From CAIVPM01 sp964477265 (GTDB taxonomy: Bacteria; Bacteroidota; Bacteroidia; Chitinophagales; Chitinophagaceae), in the NCBI GenBank assembly GCA_964477265.1, contig CAYZDJ010000013.1:21902-85901 (forward strand): a stretch of DNA of 64,000 nt, read 5' to 3'. A program made the position numbers and the translations under genes. The notes below the pieces were generated by a model. The model saw only the letters and a list, made by a program, of their open reading frames with translations, was not told the origin of the DNA and made no database searches. Each line of letters starts with the position of its first letter. Position 1 is the stretch's first letter. Below are positions 7,801-17,200 of this stretch, in pieces.

Positions 7801-8547
7801 TTGAACATTAAAAACATAGCAACATCAGTATTTGCAAGGGCTTGGGCACTCTGGGGAATAGTAACTTTTATTGTTACTTTCCTTATCATTTTTATACCAT
7901 CAATGTGCAGCCACTTAATTAAGGATAAAAAAAAGAGCCAGGACTTTTTTATCTTGGTTTCTAAAATATGGATGCGTGTATGGCTTACAATTGTTGGTTG
8001 TCCATTAAAGGTTGTTGGCAAAGAAAATTTTAAGAAAGACGAAACTTACATAGTAACTTTAAACCATAACACACTTTTAGACATTCCTATTTCATGTCCA
8101 TTTATACCAGGAGCAAATAAAACCATTGCCAAAAGTTCGTTTACCAAAGTGCCGTTATTTGGGTTGTTTTATGCAAAAGGCTCAGTACTTGTTGATAGAA
8201 AAAATGAGAAAAGCAGAAGGGATAGTTTTTATGCAATGAAAGAGGTTCTGGCAAATGGAATATATATGTGCATTTACCCTGAAGGTACACGAAACAGAAC
8301 TAGGGAACCTTTGAAATCCTTTTATGACGGAGCTTTTAAGCTTGCAGTTGAAACTAAAACACCTATAATTCCTGCATTAATATTTAACACTAATAAAGCA
8401 ATGCCTAACAATAAAGTGTTGTATCTTTTGCCTAAAAAAATAGAAATGCACTTTTTACCACCTATTGAAATAAATACAACAAATGCTGGCGATTTGAAAG
8501 AAAAAGTTTTTGAAATTATGCTTAACTATTACACATCGAAAAATTAA
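7801..8547 (+). CDS. plsC: 1-acyl-sn-glycerol-3-phosphate acyltransferase (PlsC-like)
   Basis: Transfers an acyl chain to lysophosphatidic acid to make phosphatidic acid in membrane phospholipid synthesis. The 248-residue protein has an N-terminal membrane helix (about 17-36), the catalytic HX4D motif as NHNTLLD (about 93-99) and the substrate-binding PEGTRNR motif (about 160-166), all diagnostic of the PlsC fold. The start appears to be TTG at 7801. The nearest upstream ATG (7776) is out of frame and stops within eight codons, and the next internal Met would remove the membrane helix. Other acyl acceptors, such as lyso-ornithine lipids, cannot be ruled out. Confidence 0.88.
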   Translation: MNIKNIATSVFARAWALWGIVTFIVTFLIIFIPSMCSHLIKDKKKSQDFFILVSKIWMRVWLTIVGCPLKVVGKENFKKDETYIVTLNHNTLLDIPISCPFIPGANKTIAKSSFTKVPLFGLFYAKGSVLVDRKNEKSRRDSFYAMKEVLANGIYMCIYPEGTRNRTREPLKSFYDGAFKLAVETKTPIIPALIFNTNKAMPNNKVLYLLPKKIEMHFLPPIEINTTNAGDLKEKVFEIMLNYYTSKN

Positions 8548-8721
8548 TGTTTAAAACTTTGTGTGTGTGGTTATACTCGCAGTCAATCAAAAATTTTGTT
8601 ATACTTTGTCTGCTTTATAGTTAAATAATTCGCTTTGTTAATTTTGTAGTAAATGTTTTTAACAAACAATTTAGTTTTTCAAAATCTTATCATTTAGTTT
8701 TTCTCATTATTTTTACCACGA

Positions 8722-9501
8722 ATGGAAAAGATTGTCATCATCCCAACTTACAATGAAAAAGATAATATTACAGCAATTATTACTGCTGTAATGAATCTTA
8801 ATTTGGGGTATCATGTTTTGGTAATTGATGATGGCTCGCCAGATGGAACTGCAGCTATTGTAAAAGATTTAATGCAACAATACCCCACTCAACTTTTTAT
8901 TGAGGAACGCAAGGGAAAACTTGGATTAGGTACAGCTTATATACATGGCTTTAAATGGAGTATTGAGCGTGGCTACAATTTTATTTTTGAAATGGATGCC
9001 GATTTTTCTCATAATCCCAAAGATCTTGAAAGGTTATATAATGCTTGCAAAGATGATTGTGGCGATGTGGCTGTTGGAAGCAGATATGTGCCAGGTGGTA
9101 AAACAGAAAACTGGCCATGGGACAGGCAATTATATTCTCGTGGAGGTTCCTTATATACACGCATACTTACATGGATGCCAGTAAACGACCCAACTGCTGG
9201 CTTTGTTTGTTATAAACGAAAAGTGCTTGAAACAATTAATTTAGATGCTATAATGTTTGTGGGTTATGCCTTTCAGATAGAAATGAAATTTGCAAGCTGG
9301 AAGCTAGGCTTTAAAATTGTTGAAGTACCAATTACTTTTATTGACAGAAAAATAGGTGTAAGCAAAATGAGCAAAGGCATTATTAAAGAAGGTGTGTGGG
9401 GTGTGCTTAAAATTCAATGGCAGAGCCTGTTTAACAATTATGGCAAAAAAGTAAAAAAAACGCCCCTAACCCCTAAAGGGGAATACAGTGCAAGTTATTA
9501 A
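8722..9501 (+). CDS. Polyprenol monophosphomannose synthase (GT2)
   Basis: A family 2 glycosyltransferase of the dolichyl-phosphate mannosyltransferase (DPM1) type, which moves a sugar from a nucleotide donor to polyprenyl phosphate at the cytosolic membrane face. The N-terminal PTYNEKDNI (about 8-16), DDGSPDGT (about 37-44) and metal-binding DADFSHNP (about 92-99) match the subfamily. GSRYVPGG and the later MSKGIIKEG also fit. No C-terminal membrane domain is present, so it is the soluble or peripheral form. The last 15 residues (KKTPLTPKGEYSASY) are read from a CCCCTAAAGGGG-type repeat, so the natural C-terminus was probably extended by that repeat. The sugar specificity (mannose or glucose) is inference. 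Confidence 0.88.
   Translation: MEKIVIIPTYNEKDNITAIITAVMNLNLGYHVLVIDDGSPDGTAAIVKDLMQQYPTQLFIEERKGKLGLGTAYIHGFKWSIERGYNFIFEMDADFSHNPKDLERLYNACKDDCGDVAVGSRYVPGGKTENWPWDRQLYSRGGSLYTRILTWMPVNDPTAGFVCYKRKVLETINLDAIMFVGYAFQIEMKFASWKLGFKIVEVPITFIDRKIGVSKMSKGIIKEGVWGVLKIQWQSLFNNYGKKVKKTPLTPKGEYSASY
9463..9481. repeat. CCCCTAAAGGGG-type palindromic repeat inside a gene end
   Basis: Bases 9463-9481 read CCCCTAA followed by CCCCTAAAGGGG. The second part pairs CCCCT with AGGGG. Such strings are frequent between genes in this phylum. Here it is translated as the C-terminal tail of the glycosyltransferase. Confidence 0.6.
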
Positions 9502-9545
9502 AATAATAAGCCATAAACCACAAACTATAAACCCAAAACTGTGTT

Positions 9546-10457
9546 TTGAAATCTGCTTTAATTAAACTTCATTTAGCTGTTTTTATTTGGGGCTTCACAG
9601 GCATTTTGGGAAAATTTATAGAACTCAATGAAGGCTTATTGGTTTGGTACAGATTACTCATTACATTATCTTCTCTTATTGTTATTTTTTATTTTACAAA
9701 AAACAATTTAAAAATAGAAAAAAGCATCGCAAAAAAGTTAATGAGCAATGGGTGCATTATCGCTTTTCATTGGGTATTTTTTTATGGCAGTATTAAATAT
9801 TCCAACGTTTCTGTTGGGCTAATTTGTTTATCTACAATTTCGTTTTTTACAGCTATACTAGAACCCATTATTACAAAAACAAAATTTAGTATAACTTCTG
9901 CAATGCTTAGTCTGCTTGGCGTTGCTGGCATTGCTTTAGTTTTTCATTTTGACGACAAATACAGAACAGGAATTATTATTGGCTTGATTTCTGCATTTTT
10001 CAGTGCCTTATTTTCTTGCTATAATAAAAAAAATGTTGAAGTAGCCAGTACCGAAGTTGTTATGTTTTACCAATTGATTGGCGGCACTGCATTTTTAACA
10101 ATACTGCTTCCATTTTATCTGCACTATTTTCCATCAAAATCAATATTGCCAACAGTTACAGACTTTGGTGGCTTAATTGCATTAAGCTGGATTTGCACTA
10201 TTGTTGCCATGTGGTTAAGCCTGGAAGCATTGAAAAAAGTTACAGCATTTACACAAAATCTAACACTTAATCTTGAACCAGTTTATGGCGTTGCTTTAGC
10301 ATTTATTTTTTATAATGAGCAAAAGGATTTAAGCAATACTTTTTACTGGGGAATGTTGTTGATAGTATTGAGTGTTGTTTTGCAAATGGTACGTGTGAGA
10401 AAAGATTATAAACAGCAAGAAATTATTAAGCAAGTTAACAGTTTAGGTAGTAATTAA
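9546..10457 (+). CDS. EamA-family (DMT) transporter
   Basis: An inner-membrane drug/metabolite exporter of the EamA/RhaT family, usually ten helices built from two five-helix repeats. The 303 residues contain about ten hydrophobic segments. The first repeat starts at AVFIWGFTGILGK with the typical VWYR after helix 1-2. The second starts at IIGLISAFFSALFS, and LEPVYGVALAFI marks its end. The start is TTG at 9546, because no ATG precedes the first helix in frame. The substrate is unknown; amino acids or metabolites are typical. The last 15 bases overlap the 3' end of the convergent response-regulator gene (10443-10457). Confidence 0.85.
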   Translation: MKSALIKLHLAVFIWGFTGILGKFIELNEGLLVWYRLLITLSSLIVIFYFTKNNLKIEKSIAKKLMSNGCIIAFHWVFFYGSIKYSNVSVGLICLSTISFFTAILEPIITKTKFSITSAMLSLLGVAGIALVFHFDDKYRTGIIIGLISAFFSALFSCYNKKNVEVASTEVVMFYQLIGGTAFLTILLPFYLHYFPSKSILPTVTDFGGLIALSWICTIVAMWLSLEALKKVTAFTQNLTLNLEPVYGVALAFIFYNEQKDLSNTFYWGMLLIVLSVVLQMVRVRKDYKQQEIIKQVNSLGSN

Positions 10458-11093
10458 TTTATGCTGGTATGCATATTTTATTAACCCCAAAACGCTGTTG
10501 GTATTGGTTTTCCTGAAAATATTTTTCCTGTGTGTTTCAACCGTTCGCTCACTGATAAAAAGTCTTTCAGCAATTTGCTTATTACCACATTCCTTTTCAA
10601 TCAACTTAATTATCTCAACCTCCCTTGCTGTCAAATTCACTTCCACATTTTCCTTTTTTATCGAATCGGCTTTATTCAATTCATTCAGTATCTCATCGCC
10701 AAAATAAATTCCTCCTGAAGCTATTTTTTCAATGGCTTCCACAAATTCTTTTTTGCCAATATTCTTCATTACATAACCACTAATCTCAGCTTCACTAATC
10801 ATATCACTTACTACATCGCCATTGCTGCTCATGCTTAATGCCAAAATTTTAATATGCGGAAAATTTTGCTTTACTTTTTTTGAAAGCTCTAAACCATCCA
10901 TTTCAGGCATCATGCAGTCTGTAATTAAAACGTTAACATCCATTGTTGGCAAGGCTTTCAGCAAATCAATTGGAGAAGTTGTTGCATAAATAATTTTAAT
11001 ATTTTGTATGCCTTTAAGCAAAGCAGCATAACCATCAATTACAATTTGGTGGTCATCAACAATAGCAACATTTATCTTTACATTATTGTGCAT
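10443..11093 (-). CDS. NarL/FixJ-type response regulator
   Basis: A cytosolic two-component regulator of 216 residues. The receiver domain (about 8-125) has the acidic pair DDH at 13-14, the phospho-acceptor Asp59 in LITDCMMPEMDG, and the conserved Lys near MKNIGKKE. A linker leads to a LuxR-type helix-turn-helix (about 150-212), seen as LTAREVEIIKLI and ISERTVETHRKNI. The gene begins 3 bases after the histidine kinase stop (11097), so the two are translationally close and surely partners. Its target genes are not shown, but two secreted-protein genes start just beyond the kinase on the other strand. Confidence 0.93.
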   Translation of the reverse strand: MHNNVKINVAIVDDHQIVIDGYAALLKGIQNIKIIYATTSPIDLLKALPTMDVNVLITDCMMPEMDGLELSKKVKQNFPHIKILALSMSSNGDVVSDMISEAEISGYVMKNIGKKEFVEAIEKIASGGIYFGDEILNELNKADSIKKENVEVNLTAREVEIIKLIEKECGNKQIAERLFISERTVETHRKNIFRKTNTNSVLGLIKYAYQHKLITT

Positions 11094-11096
11094 AGT

Positions 11097-13031
11097 TTAG
11101 TTATTATTTGGCAAATGAATGGCTACTAAAGTTCCATTATTTTTTTCAGATTGCCACTCAACAGTTCCTTTTAAAAAATGAATCCTGCTTTGAATATTCT
11201 TTAAGCCAATACCCTCAAATTTACTTTTATTGGCAACATCAAAACCTTTACCATTGTCTTCAATAGTTACGCTTAACCCATCTTCATCTTTTATTAAAGA
11301 AATATCCAAATGGTTGGCCTCACTGTGTTTGATAACATTATTAACACACTCCTGAATCACACGATATAGAACAGACTCTATATTGCTTTCCAGTTTTTCA
11401 TTTAATCCTTCAATATGCAAATCAACCTTTAACACACGCTTGTCTATTTGATTAATAAACTCTCTTATTGCATTTGCCAAGCCATTTTTAAGCAGTGCAT
11501 TTGGCATCATGTTATGGCTTACAGATCTTACTTCCTTGCAGCTATTGTCAACTAAATTTATAACATTATCTAATGCATCTTTTTGTTCAGATGAAAGGTT
11601 AGTAATTTCATTTTGCAAAGCACTCAAATTCATTTTTGCAGCACTCATAGTTTGCCCAACGCTATCATGCAAATCAACTGCAATCCTCTTTCTTTCATTT
11701 TCCTCAGCATTAAGCACAGCCTTGGTTGCAAGCTCTTGTTGGTGCATTATTTCATGTTGTAGTTTCACTTGTTGCTTATGCTTATATCTTCTGTATAACA
11801 GGTAAATAATAAACGCTGCCAATAGAACAAAAAGTGATGCACCAATAAGCAAATAATCTTTCTTGGTAATTTCAAATTGCTGCTGTTGTATTTGCTTTTC
11901 CTTTTGCAAAGTCTTGTATTTTGTTTCAAGCTGGGCAAAGGTTTCTGTTACATTACTGGTATATAAAGAATCTTTGGTAGAAGCAAATAACTTATAATAC
12001 TCAAAAGCCTTATTAACATTGCCTTGCAGCTCGTATAGTTTAGAATAAGATTGGTAAACATTACTTAATTCTGGTAAACAATTAACAGCTTTTTGTGCAA
12101 TACTTAGTCCTCTGTTTAAAACAGAATCAGCCATAGCAAAATTTTTTGTATCAATATAAATGTCACCCAGATTATTGTAGCAACTTACTGTTCCTTTACT
12201 ATCTTGTAGCTTCATTCTTATTTGCAACGATTCGTTAATTGAAGCAATAGCTTTATCATAATTTTTCGAAGCTACATACAGCTTGCCAATATTGTTTAAA
12301 GCATTAGATAAGTATTCATCATTGTTTAATTCTCGGCAAACTACAATTGCTTCTAAAAAAGTTTTTTCGGCTTGTTTATAATCTTTTTGTAAAAAATAAA
12401 TATTGCCAATATTTACCAATGAGCCTGCTGCACCAATTCTATCTTTAATTTTTTCTTTTATTGACAAGGATTTTTTGTGGTATTCAATGGCTTTATCAAA
12501 CGCACCTAAATTTTGATTAAGAATACCAATATTGTTTAATGAATAAGAAACACCAAAATCGTTTTTTTCTTTTTCAAAAAGCCTCAATGCTTCAAATTGA
12601 TTTTCTAAAGCTTTATCAAACACACCTTGCTTTTGATATACAATTCCAATTTTATTGTGCAGCTTTGCAATGCCTAAATCATCATTTAATTTCTTTCTTA
12701 TTTCTATGGCTTTTTCATACAAATGAATAGCTGTATCATAATTTTCTTTGTCGTAAAAAATAATACCTAAATCGTTGTAGGCTTGTGCAATTGATTTGGA
12801 ATAATTAAGCTTTGTGGCTAATTCAATTGCTTTTCTACCGTAGTCAATAGCCTTGTCTCTATCAACATTTCTATACTGCCAGGTTAGTTCGTTATAAGTA
12901 GATGCAAGCAATGTATCTTTTTGTTGTTGGGTTAATTTTTCTAAGCTATCAATAACATTTTGCTGAGACATTGCACCTAAACAAAAAGTGCAAAAAACAA
13001 TGAGTAGAATTTTCTTTTTAATAAAAAGCAT
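11097..13031 (-). CDS. TPR-containing sensor histidine kinase (HisKA_3)
   Basis: A membrane sensor kinase of 644 residues that pairs with the NarL-type regulator just downstream. A signal peptide (about 1-22) is followed by about seven tetratricopeptide repeats in the periplasmic part (about 45-350), a short coiled segment, and one membrane helix (about 393-413). The dimerisation/phosphotransfer domain has His455 in ERKRIAVDLHDSVGQ, typical of NarX/DegS-like kinases. The ATPase domain shows ECVNNVIKHS, DNGKGFD and GIGLKNIQSRI. The TPR region probably binds a protein or peptide, which is inference. The gene is divergent from the secreted beta-helix protein at 13141, with about 110 bases between them. 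Confidence 0.93.
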   Translation of the reverse strand: MLFIKKKILLIVFCTFCLGAMSQQNVIDSLEKLTQQQKDTLLASTYNELTWQYRNVDRDKAIDYGRKAIELATKLNYSKSIAQAYNDLGIIFYDKENYDTAIHLYEKAIEIRKKLNDDLGIAKLHNKIGIVYQKQGVFDKALENQFEALRLFEKEKNDFGVSYSLNNIGILNQNLGAFDKAIEYHKKSLSIKEKIKDRIGAAGSLVNIGNIYFLQKDYKQAEKTFLEAIVVCRELNNDEYLSNALNNIGKLYVASKNYDKAIASINESLQIRMKLQDSKGTVSCYNNLGDIYIDTKNFAMADSVLNRGLSIAQKAVNCLPELSNVYQSYSKLYELQGNVNKAFEYYKLFASTKDSLYTSNVTETFAQLETKYKTLQKEKQIQQQQFEITKKDYLLIGASLFVLLAAFIIYLLYRRYKHKQQVKLQHEIMHQQELATKAVLNAEENERKRIAVDLHDSVGQTMSAAKMNLSALQNEITNLSSEQKDALDNVINLVDNSCKEVRSVSHNMMPNALLKNGLANAIREFINQIDKRVLKVDLHIEGLNEKLESNIESVLYRVIQECVNNVIKHSEANHLDISLIKDEDGLSVTIEDNGKGFDVANKSKFEGIGLKNIQSRIHFLKGTVEWQSEKNNGTLVAIHLPNNN

Positions 13032-13140
13032 ATACTAAAATAGGGAAAATACCATTAACAGGGTATTTTATGAGACGTGTTTTTTTCGTCTGTTTGTATT
13101 TGAAAAATAAATAATAATTTATAACATAAAAAAATACAAA

Positions 13141-14160
13141 ATGAAAAAGTTAAACACACTACTTGCAGTACTTTTAATCACATTAACTGCTAACGCAAAA
13201 ATTTGGAGAGTAAATAATAATAGTGGTATCACTGCTGATTACACAACTGCACAAGCAGCACACGATGCAGCTAGTGCAGGCGATACTATTCACTTAGAAC
13301 CAAGTGGAACAAGCTATGGCAATTTAACTATGACTAAACGTTTGATTGTGGTTAGTTCCGGTGATTTTATTACTCAAAATCCAGGCTACCAGGTAATGGC
13401 AAACTCAGGCTATGTTACAACTGTAACCATTTCTAATACTGGTGCAAATGGAAGTGTTATAATGGTAAAATTCTCTGACAATATCAATATCAGCAATGGA
13501 GTTGGCAATTTATTGTTGCAAAGTTGTGCTGCAAGCTATCGTGGTGGTGCACACAATTGTTGTGGTTATGCAGGAAATATAAACATCAACAATTCAGATA
13601 ACATTATTATTAAAAATTGTTTTATAAACAACATCAACTTTACCAATAACAGCAACAATATTGTTGTAACAAATAATATCATTGGCAATGCTGTTGTTAA
13701 TGGTGGAGACTGTGATGGTGTAATCAGCAATAATGTTATTCACGCATATTGGTACCAAAATCAAGGTGGTAATTTTTATAACTGCACTATTGAAAACAAC
13801 ATTTTTAACTATGGCGTTCAGGAATCATTTAATAGTTGTTTAGTAAGAAATAATCTTAACAGAACTTATTATAACAACTATCAGTTACCAACAGGAAACG
13901 GCAATCAAAACAATGTAGATATGTCAACTGTTTTTGTTGATTATGCTTCAGGATATTTAGATAATGGTTTTGTTTTAAAAGCTGGAAGCCCTGCAATTGG
14001 TGCTGGCACTGGAGGTGTTGATTGTGGTGCATTTGGTGGCTCTACACCATTTAAGCTTGCTGTAACCCCACCTATTCCTTCAATATATAAATTAGAAGTG
14101 CCAAGCACACCTGCTGGCAACACAATGAATATTAAGTTTAGTACAAGAAGCAACAACTAA
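13141..14160 (+). CDS. Secreted beta-helix-type protein
   Basis: A 339-residue exported protein with a clear signal peptide (about 1-19, cleaved near ANA). Residues about 40-260 are rich in Asn and short repeated turns such as NININNSDNIIIKN and NFTNNSNNIVVTNN, the pattern of a right-handed parallel beta-helix (pectate-lyase-like fold). No catalytic site can be named. The C-terminus (FGGSTPFKLAVTPPIPSIYKL) is the closing segment often seen in such Bacteroidota proteins. No YPNPA-type T9SS sorting domain follows, so it may be periplasmic, secreted by another route, or held by its large neighbour. It is followed after 113 bases by the 3095-residue protein on the same strand. Confidence 0.7.
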   Translation: MKKLNTLLAVLLITLTANAKIWRVNNNSGITADYTTAQAAHDAASAGDTIHLEPSGTSYGNLTMTKRLIVVSSGDFITQNPGYQVMANSGYVTTVTISNTGANGSVIMVKFSDNINISNGVGNLLLQSCAASYRGGAHNCCGYAGNININNSDNIIIKNCFINNINFTNNSNNIVVTNNIIGNAVVNGGDCDGVISNNVIHAYWYQNQGGNFYNCTIENNIFNYGVQESFNSCLVRNNLNRTYYNNYQLPTGNGNQNNVDMSTVFVDYASGYLDNGFVLKAGSPAIGAGTGGVDCGAFGGSTPFKLAVTPPIPSIYKLEVPSTPAGNTMNIKFSTRSNN

Positions 14161-14273
14161 GAGTTTAAGGTTTAAAGTTTAGAGTTTAAAGTTGATTCAA
14201 TCAAATATTAAACTCTACTGCAACTCATAATGTATAACTCATAATTCTAAACTAAAATTCTAAACTTAATAAA
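14161..14273. repeat. Phrase-like low-complexity repeat
   Basis: The gap before the giant gene is composed of variants of 'gtttaaagtttagag' and 'ctcataattctaaact' words repeated with small changes. Similar phrases occur at 9502-9545, 40808-40855, 52840-52872 and 56551-56612. No promoter consensus is seen in it. Confidence 0.5.
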
Positions 14274-17200
14274 ATGCAACATATTTATAACACATACAAA
14301 AAATGTATAGGGTTGCTTGTGTTATTGTATTTGCTTTGCTTGAATACTATTTCAGCTCAAACCAATATCAGCAAGGTTGAATATTTTTTTGATGCTGACC
14401 CTGGTTTTGGAAATGGCATTAGTATTCCAATTACAGCAAGCACAAACATAACAGACCAAACGTATACAGTTGATATTTCAACAATCACCAATGGTTATCA
14501 TACTCTTTTTTTAAGAAGTATGGATGATAGCAGCAGATGGAGCATTACAAATGCTAAACAAATATTCAGGGCAAGTATTGGCTCTACATCAAATGCACAA
14601 ATTGTAAAGGCAGAATATTTTTTTGATACAGACCCAGGCTTTGGTAATGGAACTTCAATTACGCTAAGCAACTCAAATAATATTGCAGATGCAGTAGTTG
14701 CAATTGATTTAAGCTCATTGGGCACAGGCTTTCATAGCTTTTATATCAGAACCCAGGATGCTAATGGTGTATGGAGTTTAACAAACACACAATCCATTTT
14801 TAAAACAGGAACAAACTCTACAGTTCCCAACCTTGTAAAGGCAGAATACTTTTTTGATACAGATCCAGGTTTTGGAAATGGAGTTGCAATTCCATTTGGT
14901 GCTACTACCAATTTGCAAGATAGTATTGTATCTATTGATTTATCTAATGTTAGCAATGGATTTCATTCTTTCAATTTTAGAACACAAGATCAAAATGGTG
15001 GCTGGAGTTTAACAAACAGAGCAACATTCTTTAAACTTGGTTCTTCAACGTTGGCAAACATTACACGTGTTGAATATTTTATTGACACAGATCCTGGCTT
15101 TGGTAATGCAACTTCAATTCCTGTATCGCAGGCATTAAATATTAATAATCAAACTTACAATTTTGTTAAACCATCAAACTTAACTGAAGGTAATCACACA
15201 TTGTTTGTAAGGGCAATGGATGGCAACAGTACTTGGAGCATAACAAATAATATTTCATTCTATCACGTTGTTAAAAAATCTGGTAGTGGTTATTGTGTAA
15301 ACCTTAATGGAACTAGTCAATATGCTTCTATTCCACACAATTCAAATCTAAATTGTACTAATCAATTAACACTTGAAGCCTGGATTTATCCAACAGCATA
15401 CAATTCAACTTTCCCAACAGTTATTGCAAAAAATAATTCAGGTAGTTCTTATGAATTAGACTTGAAAAATGATGGTACTATTGAGTTTGAGCTATATGTT
15501 GGTGGTGGACAAAGAGCATTGAATGGTGGCTCAATTTCATTAAACAAATGGACACATATTGCTGCAACTTACAATGGTACTCAAATGAAGATTTACCAAA
15601 ATGGAACTTTGGTAGCCACAGCAAATTATTCAGGCTCTATTGGCAGCAATACAAGCCCTGTAACTATTGGTGCAAGAAGTGGTGGTGGTGCTTTGTTTGC
15701 TGGTAAAATTGATGAAATAAAAATATGGAATGCTGCATTAACACAAACACAGTTAAGGGATAGAATGTGCCATAAGCTAAGCCTTAATGATGCTTTGGTT
15801 GGCAGTTTAATGAGCTATATAAATTGTGATGAAACAAATGCAACTAGTATTTATGATTTTACTGATAGTTTAAATCACGCATCATTAATTGGTAGCCCAA
15901 GTAAAGTTTTAAGTGGTGCACCTATTGGTGATACAAGTGTTTATACTTATGTAACATCAGGCTTGCCTACTAAACTTATAAGTGCAAGTAATCAGGATAG
16001 TATCAATATCAATTTTACAGCTGGTAGTTATTCTGGTGAAGGGGGTGTTCATCTTTATGCAGTAAATAGCAAACCTAATAACAACAGTGGTTTGGGTGGT
16101 ATTGCATTAAACAATGACAGATATTTTGGTGTGTTTGCTGCTAACATTTCAAACCCAACTTACACAGCTAATTATTATTATGCTAGCAATCCATTTATTA
16201 CTGGTGTTATGCCAAATGAATTGGGTTTATTTAAACGCAATGATAATAGCGTTACAAGCTGGACTAACAGCAATGCTAATTTGAATACATCAAATAATAG
16301 TTTAGAAGTAACTGGTCAAAGCACAGAATATATTTTAAGCAATTGTGCTGTTGCAGTTGTGCCTGTTATTAACGTTAGCAGAACATTACCAAATGTGTGT
16401 GATGTAACAGTTGCAAACTTTAGTGCTACTATAACAGATGGTGGCAGCAATCCACAATATCAATGGAAGTTGAATGGCAACAATGTTGGCACAAATACAA
16501 ACACATATAGCAATAGTGCTTTGGTAAATGGAGATAGTGTGTGGTGTATGCTTACAAGCAATGCAAGTTGTGTTAATACACCAACTGTCAGTAGCAATAA
16601 AGTAATAACAGTTTATCCAACTATCACTACTGAAAACATCAATGTTTTTGGATGTTTTACTGCAACATACAATAGCAATACATATAATGCAAGCACAAGC
16701 TTTATTGATACAGTAAGAACTTATCAGGGTTGCGATAGCATCTTTAAAAATGTAAGCATTACAGTTTATACAAATGCTGTAACCTATGACACAGTAAGAG
16801 TTAGTGGTTGCAACAGTGTTTTATACAATAGTGTTACTTACGCAAGTTCAACTGCATTTACAGATACTGTAAGAACTGTTGCTGGTTGCGATAATATTTA
16901 TCGCAGAATAATTATTACCGTTTATAACATAACACCAACTATTCAAAACAATACTGTGTATGGATGTGGTAGTGCAACTTTCCATAGTGTTACTTACGCT
17001 TCAAACACTCTGGTAAAAGACACGTTGAAAGCTGTTAGTGGTTGTGATAGTATTTACATTCACACACAAATTACAATTATAAATCCTGTAACACAAAATG
17101 TATCATTGTTGGGTTGTGGAAGCTATACTTACAAATCTGTTACGTATAATAATTCTACATTCTTAGTAGATACATTACATAGTATCAGTGGTTGTGACAG

